From Sodalis-like endosymbiont of Proechinophthirus fluctus (GTDB lineage Bacteria; Pseudomonadota; Gammaproteobacteria; Enterobacterales; Enterobacteriaceae), in NCBI RefSeq assembly GCF_001602625.1, contig NZ_LECR01000003.1, positions 95,050 through 103,274 on the forward strand: DNA of 8,225 nt. Reading direction: 5' to 3'. Shown piece by piece: positions 1 to 5,790 of this stretch. Every line of letters begins with the position of its first letter. Position 1 is the stretch's first letter. The position numbers and the translations under genes were made by a program. A model generated the notes under the pieces. The model was not told where the DNA came from. It did no database searches and saw nothing but the letters and a program-made list of their open reading frames with translations.

Positions 1-54
1 ATATTATTAATTTATAATTAGTTACTATTGGTATCAGTTTCAATAATTTTGTAG

Positions 55-83
55 TTTACTTAACCAGTAGTGACTAATAGAAT
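55..83 (+). promoter_or_regulatory. Probable sigma-70 promoter of mqo
   Basis: A -35-like TTTACT (55-60, 4 of 6 consensus bases) and a -10-like TAGAAT (78-83, 5 of 6) are separated by exactly 17 bases in the AT-rich stretch before mqo. The predicted transcript would start near position 90, just before the leader stem-loop, and run about 90 bases to the mqo start codon. A TATAAT also occurs at 13-18, but its -35 would fall outside the window. The assignment rests on consensus match and position only. Confidence 0.5.
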
Positions 84-94
84 TGAAGAGTATT

Positions 95-165
95 AGCAGA
101 CTCCCCTTTTCCCCCTTGGGTGCTAACCCGAACGAAAATAGCCCGGGCGTCTGCTTCATTTTTTT
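95..165 (+). promoter_or_regulatory. Terminator-like stem-loop in the mqo leader
   Basis: AGCAGAC (95-101) pairs perfectly with GTCTGCT (149-155). After one mismatch the stem continues with CCC (103-105) against GGG (145-147). A small internal hairpin, GGGT (118-121) with ACCC (126-129), sits in the long loop. The right arm is followed by TTC-A and seven T residues (156-166), the layout of an intrinsic terminator. Because it lies between the predicted promoter and the mqo start codon at 182, it could act as an attenuator. It could also be the terminator of a transcript entering from the left. I do not recognise it as a known riboswitch class. Confidence 0.4.
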
Positions 166-181
166 AAAAGAGATACTGCGC

Positions 182-1801
182 ATGAAAGAGCATTTTATTT
201 CAACCCTAGGTATGACTCTCTCTGCATCAGCCAAACAACATCACATTGCGTATAAAACCCCAGTGGACATCGTACTGATTGGCGGCGGAGTCATGAGCGC
301 CACGCTGGGAACTTATCTGAAAGCGCTTGAGCCAGGCTGGACGATTCATATGTATGAACGCCTGGAAAAAACAGCGGAGGAAAGCTCCAACGGTTGGAAT
401 AATGCCGGCACTGGCCATGCCGCTTTTTGCGAGCTCAACTACACCACCCTCACCCAAACGGGAACGGTGGATATCGCTAGAGCGGTCGCAGTAAACGAAT
501 CCTTTGAAATCTCGCGCCAGTTCTGGTCCTATCTGGTCAAACAACGGATCCTCACTAATCCGCAGACCTTTATCAACGATGTGCCACACATGAGCTTCGT
601 CTGGGGTGAGGACAATATTCGCTTTTTACGCCAGCGCTTCGATGCGCTGCAAAACAGTACGCTGTTTCGCGGCATGGCTTACTCCGAAGATCCCCAGCAA
701 ATCCGCGAATGGGCGCCGTTGGTCATGGACGGTCGCGACACCTTCCAAAAAGTGGCCGCTACCCGCATGAACATGGGCACCGACGTGAACTTCGGTGAAA
801 TGACTAAGCAATTGCTCGTGGCGCTACAGCTTCATCCCCAGTTCCATTTGTATTTGCAGCATGACGTGGTGGATATCAAGCGCAACGCCGATTATACCTG
901 GAACGTGCGCGTCGCCGACGGCGGCAACGGCGGTCAGCAGTCCACGGTGCACGCGCGCCATGTTTTTATCGGTGGCGGCGGCGCATCGTTGACACTGTTG
1001 CAAAAATCTGGCATTCCTGAGGTGAACGGCTATGCCGGCTTCCCAGTGGGCGGGCAATTTTTGGTGGCGACCAACTCCGTAGTGGTCGGCAACCATTACG
1101 CCAAAGTGTATGGTAAAGCATCTGTCGGCGCGCCGCCGATGTCGGTACCGCATATCGATACCCGTATTCTAGACGGCAAGCAAGCACTGCTGTTCGGCCC
1201 CTTTGCCACTTTTAGTAGCAAATTCCTCAAGCAGGGCTCCTGGCTGGATCTGTTTCATTCACTTACACGACAAAATCTGTTGCCCATGCTTCACGTCGGG
1301 CTGGATAATTTTGCGCTGATGAGATATCTCATCAGCCAGGTGTTGATGTCAGATAACGATCGCCTAAACTCCTTGCGCGAATATTATCCGCAGGCCAATA
1401 TGGCGGATTGGTCGCTGATTGAGGCAGGCCAGCGGGTGCAGGTCATTAAAAAAGACGCCAGCAAAGGCGGTATTTTGCAGTTCGGCACCGAAGTAGTCAG
1501 CTCGGCCGACGGCTCGCTGGCAGCATTACTTGGCGCCTCACCCGGTGCTTCCACCGCTGCGCCTATCATGCTGGAGCTACTAGCGTCCATGTTCAAAGAA
1601 CAGGTAGCCAGCGACGCCTGGCAGCGTAAACTCAAAGAGATGGTGCCCTCCTACGGCCAGACAATCAATGGCAACCTCGCTCTAACCAACGAGATCCGCC
1701 GCTACACCTCTGAGGTATTAGGATTGACCTTTATTGAAGCCAAACCGCTGCCCGGCGAGCCGGCGGACAGTAAATGGAAAGGATTGCAGAAAGCGATTTA
1801 A
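182..1801 (+). CDS. mqo: Malate:quinone oxidoreductase
   Basis: This peripheral membrane flavoprotein oxidises malate to oxaloacetate and passes the electrons to the quinone pool, bypassing NAD-linked malate dehydrogenase in the TCA cycle. The 539-residue product is close to E. coli Mqo (548). An FAD-binding Rossmann motif, [11 protein letters not shown], lies at about 33-43. The family blocks [12 protein letters not shown] (68-79), [41 protein letters not shown] and [13 protein letters not shown] (about 448-460) are all present. I chose the ATG at 182 because a purine-rich AAAGAG lies about 8 bases upstream. The in-frame TTG at 83 would add 33 residues unlike Mqo and falls in the promoter, while the ATG at 212 would also keep the whole FAD domain. 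The N-terminal tail before residue 28 differs from the E. coli leader-like segment. No internal damage is seen, unlike the genes that follow. Confidence 0.96.
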   Translation: MKEHFISTLGMTLSASAKQHHIAYKTPVDIVLIGGGVMSATLGTYLKALEPGWTIHMYERLEKTAEESSNGWNNAGTGHAAFCELNYTTLTQTGTVDIARAVAVNESFEISRQFWSYLVKQRILTNPQTFINDVPHMSFVWGEDNIRFLRQRFDALQNSTLFRGMAYSEDPQQIREWAPLVMDGRDTFQKVAATRMNMGTDVNFGEMTKQLLVALQLHPQFHLYLQHDVVDIKRNADYTWNVRVADGGNGGQQSTVHARHVFIGGGGASLTLLQKSGIPEVNGYAGFPVGGQFLVATNSVVVGNHYAKVYGKASVGAPPMSVPHIDTRILDGKQALLFGPFATFSSKFLKQGSWLDLFHSLTRQNLLPMLHVGLDNFALMRYLISQVLMSDNDRLNSLREYYPQANMADWSLIEAGQRVQVIKKDASKGGILQFGTEVVSSADGSLAALLGASPGASTAAPIMLELLASMFKEQVASDAWQRKLKEMVPSYGQTINGNLALTNEIRRYTSEVLGLTFIEAKPLPGEPADSKWKGLQKAI

Positions 1802-1805
1802 GCCG

Positions 1806-2620
1806 ATGAATCGTGTGGTGGTATTGGTATCGCCGCTTATGATTGCTACGCCCATCAATGCCTCTGATGTGATCCCCATTATCGTCGCCTATGCGCAACG
1901 TGTCCAGGCACCGCGGGTCTCGGGCTATAAGGGACTCGGCCAGGTGGTCGCTACATCAAACACCTTACCCTTTCGCCTTCGCCAACGAGTACAGCCGCTA
2001 CGAGGTGACGGCAACCTGACAACAGCGACTGAACTGCAGCAGACAATAGTTGGTGCCAGTGCCGGCGGATATCGCCGAAAACATCTTGCTGCGTGGCTAT
2101 ATCAATCCGCTGGCAGCGCAGCTGATGCTGCAGCGCTGGCAGGTATAGGATCGGACTGTGCCACGTCTACTGGAGCAATGCCCTGGCGGGAGGGCGCAGC
2201 GGGTCATAGGCATATACCGCGCGCAGAACACACGCTACTTCTGCGCCAGTTCTGCACACAGCCGCTGAAGATAGACTGCTAGGACGAGATCCTCTGTCTG
2301 GCGGTGCAAAACAGCCTGGTTTTCATCGCCATAGGGGACGGTTGGGCGGCACATTGCTAGCGGGTCATCCCTATGCCGAGACATTGGTATACTACGGTCT
2401 GCTCTCAGGGCAATCTGTCTCCGTAACACCCGGCGGGGGTGGATGCTGTGCCGCAACGGTTTTATGATGTCCGTCACCGATTAGCAAAATACCTTCACGG
2501 CGCTTTGGCCCTTACTGCGTCGCGCGTCATTATCTCCCTCTAGCGCCCTTTCCGCTTAGCCGCTGGCGCGAGGGGCTGTCGCTGTTCTACCGGTCCGGCC
2601 GCGCCGTCAAGCCCCCCTAC
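1806..2620 (+). pseudogene. Broken MDR-family zinc-type dehydrogenase / quinone reductase
   Basis: Pieces of one medium-chain dehydrogenase/reductase can be read across three frames in the correct order. Frame 3 from 1806 gives the GroES-like part with TPINASDVIPI, then QRVQPLRGDG. Frame 1 from 2053 gives VPVPADIAENILLRGYINPL, the usual segment before the nucleotide-binding domain. Next come GSDCAT (the Rossmann region, frame 3) and QRVIGIYRAQNTRY (frame 2). Further on are YAETLVYYGLLSGQSV and a C-terminal APFPLSRWREGLSLFYRSGR (about 2545-2605). At least five frame changes and in-frame stops (for example TAG after RWQV, near 2146) make it non-functional. The N-terminal 30 or so residues expected before TPINASD are absent, and the reading begins 4 bases after the mqo stop. 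Family members reduce quinones or enals with NADPH; the substrate cannot be told. The end position is approximate, and the identification rests on motif memory. Confidence 0.6.
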
Positions 2621-3120
2621 CGTGTCTGGCATAATTTCAGCATAGCCTATCACCGAGACTTGTTCCGGCACCGCCAGCTATTGCTGTTACAGCGTGCTAA
2701 CCGCACCGATGGCTATCTGATCTTTGACGACCAGTACAGAGTTAAATGTCACCTGTGCCCGGCGCATCGCCGCCATACAACAGTAGCCACTCGCGTCACT
2801 CCAGTCTCCCAGTGACGTGTAACTGCCGCGATGTCATAGATTGCAGTCATTGTCTGTCCTTAACCTGGACCGATTTTCCGGCGTACGCCGCCCTGTGGCG
2901 GTTTTGGCGAGTACTGTCTCCGCTCAAATGCCTTGTATCTCGCCTCTCAGTCTGCGCTTGACACATTACTCTGCCCTTCCCCAGAGATCTGCCTGGCGCT
3001 GATACGCCAGGAGATAAACCTGATGGCAATACCCCATAAGGGCTTGATAGCTCCTCAGTCCACCATTGACAGGGTAAAGGTTTTGCCGATAACTTCATGG
3101 CTTACGCTTTATCTTCTGGA
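2621..3120 (+). other. Unrecognised coding remnants between the MDR and GNAT pseudogenes
   Basis: No intact gene is visible. Three open stretches look protein-like on the plus strand. Frame 2 stays open from 2468 through the end of the MDR remnant to a TGA at 2813-2815 and includes LLLLQRANRTDGYLIFDDQY. Frame 1 (about 2827-2961) reads RDVIDCSHCLSLTWTDFPAY and continues to a TGA. Frame 2 then resumes (about 2936-3125) with LCPSPEICLALIRQEINL and DRVKVLPITSWLTLYLLE. Together they could be one ancestral gene of roughly 150 codons broken by frameshifts. I do not recognise a family. The composition and direction match the neighbouring pseudogenes, so decay of a plus-strand gene is the likely origin. 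Confidence 0.35.
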
Positions 3121-3130
3121 GGCTTCTATA

Positions 3131-3582
3131 ATGGATAACCGCACTGTTACCCTCCGTACCCTCATCCCTGGCGATAAGGATGATTGGAAACTCCTGTAGC
3201 GTCGCTATCTGAGTTTTTATTCGACTATTCGCAATGATGCACTGTACGAACAAACTTTCGCGCGTTTGGCGGGATAGCGCTTACCCTGTCATGTACGGTT
3301 TCGTCGCCGAGCGCAAAGGCCGTTTGGTGGGGATCGCCAACTGTATTTTGCATGATCACGGCTGGTATCAGCAGCCAATGCTCCTACTTGCAGGATTTAT
3401 ACGTGGACGATCTTGTCCGTGGACAAGGCATCGGCCGACTCCTGATTGAACAGGTTTACCACTATACCGATCAGGAAACGCTGGCTGGCGTATACTGGAT
3501 GACTCAGAGCGATAATCATCTGGCGATTAAGCTATACGATAAGATTGCGCGCAAAACCGATTTCATAAAGTATCAGTATTAA
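3131..3582 (+). pseudogene. GNAT-family N-acetyltransferase pseudogene
   Basis: The original gene would encode about 150 residues, typical of a small acetyl-CoA-dependent GNAT enzyme. The ATG at 3131 follows a CTGGAGG ribosome-binding site (3116-3122). Frame 2 gives MDNRTVTLRTLIPGDKDDWK and is cut by a TAG at 3197-3199, probably a former TGG. It then continues as RRYLSFYSTIRNDALYEQTF. Around 3266-3280 the frame moves to frame 3, giving MYGFVAERKGRLVGIANCIL. Near 3380 it moves to frame 1, giving YLQDLYVDDLVRGQGIGRLL, which holds the acetyl-CoA-binding motif (RGQGIG, about 3418-3435). The C-terminal part, YWMTQSDNHLAIKLYDKIAR, stays open to the TAA at 3580-3582. All core motifs are still legible, so inactivation seems recent. 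The acceptor substrate is unknown; the general GNAT call is secure. Confidence 0.85.
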
Positions 3583-3943
3583 AGGAGTGAGGCCGATGTG
3601 GTGCTGACTATTTATGCTGCCGGACGGCGGCCCGATGACGTGTACTTTACTGTTGGGTTATGAAAGCGCACGGTAGCCATGAAACCGCATGCTGTCCTTG
3701 CCCAAACCCTAGGCATTGAGGCCACGAAGGAGCTCATCGTGGTGGTCAAACAGGCGAGCTGCGATTGTCAGGCGGAGAACTTATGCAACCTGCTGGGTTT
3801 ACAACGTATCAACGAGATCTGGCAGCAGGTGGTAGACGCCAACCATGAAGAAAGAGATATTTCGGTATCTATCGCTATTTGGTACCTTATTCTTGCGTGA
3901 GAAGGCGCAAAAACTAGCTACTAGCCGGTTTTTTATCTAAACT
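3583..3943 (+). other. Unrecognised remnant with one 73-codon open frame
   Basis: An AAGGAG (3582-3587) is followed by an ATG at 3596 that meets a stop after three codons. Another frame reads ADVVLTIYAAGRRPDDVYFT before stopping at 3660-3662. An ATG at 3679 opens 73 codons to a TGA ending at 3900, including HAVLAQTLGIEATKELIVVV and LCNLLGLQRINEIWQQVVDA. No ribosome-binding site precedes 3679, and the protein matches no family I know. The two pieces may belong to one plus-strand gene downstream of the GNAT gene, broken by frameshift. Its last residues look frame-altered, since an overlapping frame from an ATG at 3845 reads on as MKKEIFRYLSLFGTLFLREK. It is most likely a pseudogene fragment rather than a working small gene. 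Confidence 0.35.
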
Positions 3944-3963
3944 GTATACGCCGCGGCGTGTAC
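3944..3963. repeat. 20-base near-perfect palindrome
   Basis: The arms GTATACGCCG and CGGCGTGTAC are reverse complements except for one pair, with no spacer. The central 12 bases, ACGCCGCGGCGT, are perfectly symmetrical. Such a site could be the operator of a dimeric regulator. With no loop it is a poor RNA hairpin. It sits between two decayed genes, so any function may be lost. Confidence 0.4.
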
Positions 3964-4296
3964 GACCCCGCATTTGAATGATCACTACGGCGGTTTTTCC
4001 CAGCATGGGTAAACATCACAGGCGTTGCGCAGTGACGCGTCTCCCTTCGCCAGCGTTGCCCTCTTCGCTGAGTGGGTGTCAGGCGCCCGCATTAACCGTC
4101 GCCCACAACGGGTTTAAGCTCTTTCTCCCCTCATACAGCGCGCGCCACGGTGTAGGGGTTGTAGCCTTCAGCCGCCGCAAAGCGCACGCTGCTGATGCAA
4201 TGGCCTCAATCCAATTCTTAATATTAATTATACTATTTCCTGATGAGCTTCATGAAATGGTTGCAGGATCCATTTTCTAGACTAAGGAAGTTTCCT
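3964..4296. other. Gene-poor stretch before the protease pseudogene
   Basis: No convincing gene is visible on either strand. A plus-strand open frame of 100 codons (3978-4280) looks like chance. In a second plus-strand frame, AALRSDASP-like and VALFAEWVSGARINRR stretches hint at protein origin but are short and broken. On the minus strand one frame reads WRALYEGRKSLNPLWATVNA before a stop, also unrecognised. The last 90 bases turn AT-rich, with a TATACT (4229-4234) that could be the -10 box of the downstream protease gene. No good -35 lies 17 bases before it. An AAGGAAG (4284-4290) is the likely ribosome-binding site for the ATG at 4297. Confidence 0.35.
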
Positions 4297-5286
4297 ATGC
4301 TGAACATCCATATCCCGCGTTTTTCCAGTATTATCCCTTTACCTTTTGAAATGCATCATGAAAAAAGGTAGTGAGCTGAGCATCAACGCCTATTCGCGCA
4401 CCATACTCTGGCCCAAGTGCATAACCTGATAATAGGTCGTAATCCGTCAGTTATTCATCACTCAAACGCTCAACTTCTGGGTATTAAAGTGTGGCAGGAA
4501 AGGGCAGCTGCCAGGAAAAGATGTAGCGGCCAATTGAATCCTATGATTATCTAGGTATCACTTACGATTTTTATTGGCATGTCTTTCAACGTAACTCGCT
4601 GAATGAGCGCGGATCATTGCTCGTCGGCACCGTCCATTGCAGTAGTACTTATGAAAACGCCTTCTAGGATGAGAAACAGACGGTGTTCAGGGATGACGAT
4701 AGTGAGATCTTCAACCGTTTCACGATTGCACTTGATGTGGTGGCGCATGAGTTGACCCAAGGCGTAACGGAATATGAAGCCAACCTGATAGCAGGCGAGC
4801 TCGCTTAATGAATCCTTATCCAATGTATTTAGTTCGCTCGTGAAGCAACACCATCTGCAGCAAACCGCGCACCAGGCGGACTGGCTTATTGGCGCGCGCG
4901 GGCTGCTGGCAGAGGGGAGCCATGGCGACGGGCTGCGCTCGATGTCGGTTCCCGGCACCGCCTATAACAACCCTATGCTGGGCAAGGATCCACAGCCGGC
5001 GAACATATCGGGCTTTGTCCACACGCAGGAAGATAATGACGGCGTCCATCTCAATTCCGGTATCCACAATCGCGCATTTTATCTGGTATCTATCACCTTG
5101 AGTGGCATGGCAATGCCTGGGAAAAAGCGCGCGCCATTTGGTATGCTTACGCTGACGGATAAACAGCTGCTGCAAAACTCCAGTTTCGCTGATTTTTCTA
5201 AACTAACTCTGAGCAGAGTAGTTCAACGCAGAGACCAGAAATGCGGTGGAAGAACGGTCTAGCGACAGGTGGGTGTCTTATCCTAA
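4297..5286 (+). pseudogene. Protealysin-like M4 metalloprotease pseudogene
   Basis: The ancestral product was a thermolysin-family (M4) zinc endopeptidase of about 330 residues, near the 341 of Serratia protealysin. The ATG at 4297 follows AAGGAAG. The short propeptide shows a frame-shifted remnant of the protealysin-type PPYL motif (IIP, then YLLKCIMKKGSELS in the next frame, about 4327-4380). The catalytic domain reads SYDYLGITYDFYWHVFQRNS, GTVHCSSTYENAF, then EIFNRFTIALDVVAHELTQ. An in-frame TAG (4665-4667) replaces a conserved Trp codon. The zinc motif is HELTQ (4746-4760) instead of HELTH, so the second zinc-ligand His is lost. A frameshift at 4803 breaks the segment before NESLSN, where the Glu ligand (4810-4812) survives but the following Asp has become Asn. 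Then come DWLIGARGLLAEGSHGDGLR, GKDPQPANISGF and the active-site His of DGVHLNSG (5047-5049). A pair of compensating frameshifts lies near 5110-5150. The original end QVGVL plus TAA falls at 5284-5286. Confidence 0.9.
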
Positions 5287-5287
5287 T

Positions 5288-5327
5288 GGGGCTAGTCCCT
5301 GCGGAAGATGCCGCAAGGACTAGCCCC
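5288..5327 (+). promoter_or_regulatory. Strong stem-loop between protease and inhibitor pseudogenes
   Basis: GGGGCTAGTCC (5288-5298) pairs perfectly with GGACTAGCCCC (5317-5327). After one C-A mismatch, TGCGG (5300-5304) pairs with CCGCA (5311-5315) around a six-base loop, AAGATG. That makes 16 pairs with one mismatch. No T-run follows, so it is not a classical intrinsic terminator on either strand. It lies 2 bases after the ancestral protease stop and 13 bases before the next gene's ATG, where it could have set the stability or relative expression of a two-gene transcript. It could also be one copy of a dispersed palindromic repeat. Confidence 0.6.
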
Positions 5328-5340
5328 CAGGGAGAACAAC

Positions 5341-5592
5341 ATGGGCAGCTTATTGCTTTGGATGACTATAACATGATTGTAGTAGTGTCGCGTGAAGGCG
5401 ACTTTGCCCACATTCCGGCGCTGGCGAGTCCGAATCGCTTCGTGCTGGCGGATAATGCCGCCGCCCGAGCGTGAACGATTATGTGCCCTCATCATCGCGC
5501 CGCACGAACTGCAGGTGCTATGGCGCCAGCGATGGCGCCAGCGACGGAGACGGGCCACCGACAGCACAATAAAACTTATCAACGGGGGATAA
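5341..5592 (+). pseudogene. Emfourin-like M4 protease inhibitor pseudogene
   Basis: A GGGAG (5330-5334) precedes an ATG at 5341. Within a few codons the frame must shift to frame 3 to read LDDYNMIVVVSREGDFAHIP and ALASPNRFVLADN. A second shift near 5455-5462, in a run of GCC/CCG triplets, moves to frame 1 and gives [20 protein letters not shown], ending with TAA at 5590-5592. In Serratia the protealysin gene is followed by the gene for emfourin, a small (about 110 residue) slow-binding inhibitor of protealysin. The match rests on position directly behind an M4 gene, length (about 84 codons), and the recalled pattern of SREGGFA...IPGL...F.L followed by ERE..C. The C-terminal end is Arg-rich and disturbed by a tandem repeat. 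The sequence identification is moderate; the broken state is clear. Confidence 0.6.
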
Positions 5593-5790
5593 ATAATAGC
5601 GCCACCAGCTTTGAAGACCGTCGCCATGAGGGCGGAAACAGCCTACTGCGCCGCAGGCTTTGCGTATCTCCAGCGGCTGCTCGCAATCAGGGCACTGCGC
5701 CTGCTCACGGTAATCTTGCCTGCAGGCGGGACAGTGCAGCGCATCGCTCTGTGCCACCAGCTTTTGCCAGCTGACCTCACAATGCGCCAT
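5518..5790 (-). CDS. yfgJ: YfgJ-like zinc-ribbon protein, possibly decaying
   Basis: This small protein (90 residues) matches the double zinc-ribbon YfgJ family, whose role is not established. The start is the ATG at 5788-5790, because GGAGGA lies just upstream; an in-frame ATG at 5805 contains that ribosome-binding site and is less likely. The start overlaps the last 14 bases of der, so translation is probably coupled. Recognisable parts are [19 protein letters not shown] (about 18-36) and KACGAVG (44-50). Against the usual pattern two likely zinc ligands are altered. The first CxxC reads CEVS (residues 4-7), and the Cys expected after Phe in the CGAV..FC block is Arg53. The protein is longer than E. 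coli YfgJ (about 71). Its tail (about residues 66-90) runs antisense into the inhibitor pseudogene and ends in repeated SLAP, so it may be a read-on extension after loss of the original stop. Function may be impaired. Confidence 0.7.
   Translation of the reverse strand: MAHCEVSWQKLVAQSDALHCPACRQDYREQAQCPDCEQPLEIRKACGAVGCFRPHGDGLQSWWRYYLSPVDKFYCAVGGPSPSLAPSLAP
5521..5544. repeat. Tandem 12-base repeat
   Basis: TGGCGCCAGCGA occurs twice in direct succession (5521-5532 and 5533-5544). It lies in the 3' part of the emfourin-like pseudogene, where it gives a repeated WRQR peptide, and antisense in the tail of yfgJ, where it gives repeated SLAP. It is probably a slippage duplication. Confidence 0.85.

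Noticed and set aside
227..1635. Several minus-strand open frames inside mqo, and similar plus-strand frames inside der and bamB
   Set aside because: They are antisense to genes with clear family matches, have no ribosome-binding sites, and their peptides look like shadows of codon bias.
1734..2282. A 182-codon plus-strand open frame overlapping the end of mqo
   Set aside because: Its first 24 codons are out-of-frame mqo. Later parts mix genuine MDR sequence with frame-shifted nonsense, so it is not one gene.
3909..3938. AAAAAC ... GGTTTTTT, looks like a terminator after the 3679-3900 frame
   Set aside because: The A/T arms pair but the interior does not form a stable GC-rich stem, so it is too weak to support.
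4614..5175. Two minus-strand open frames opposite the protease
   Set aside because: They are antisense to a recognisable M4 sequence and show no family resemblance.
4840..5262. A 140-codon open frame starting at GTG 4840 that could be called a separate gene
   Set aside because: It is the C-terminal domain of the M4 protease after a frameshift, with no start signal of its own, and it holds a locally frame-shifted segment near 5110-5150.
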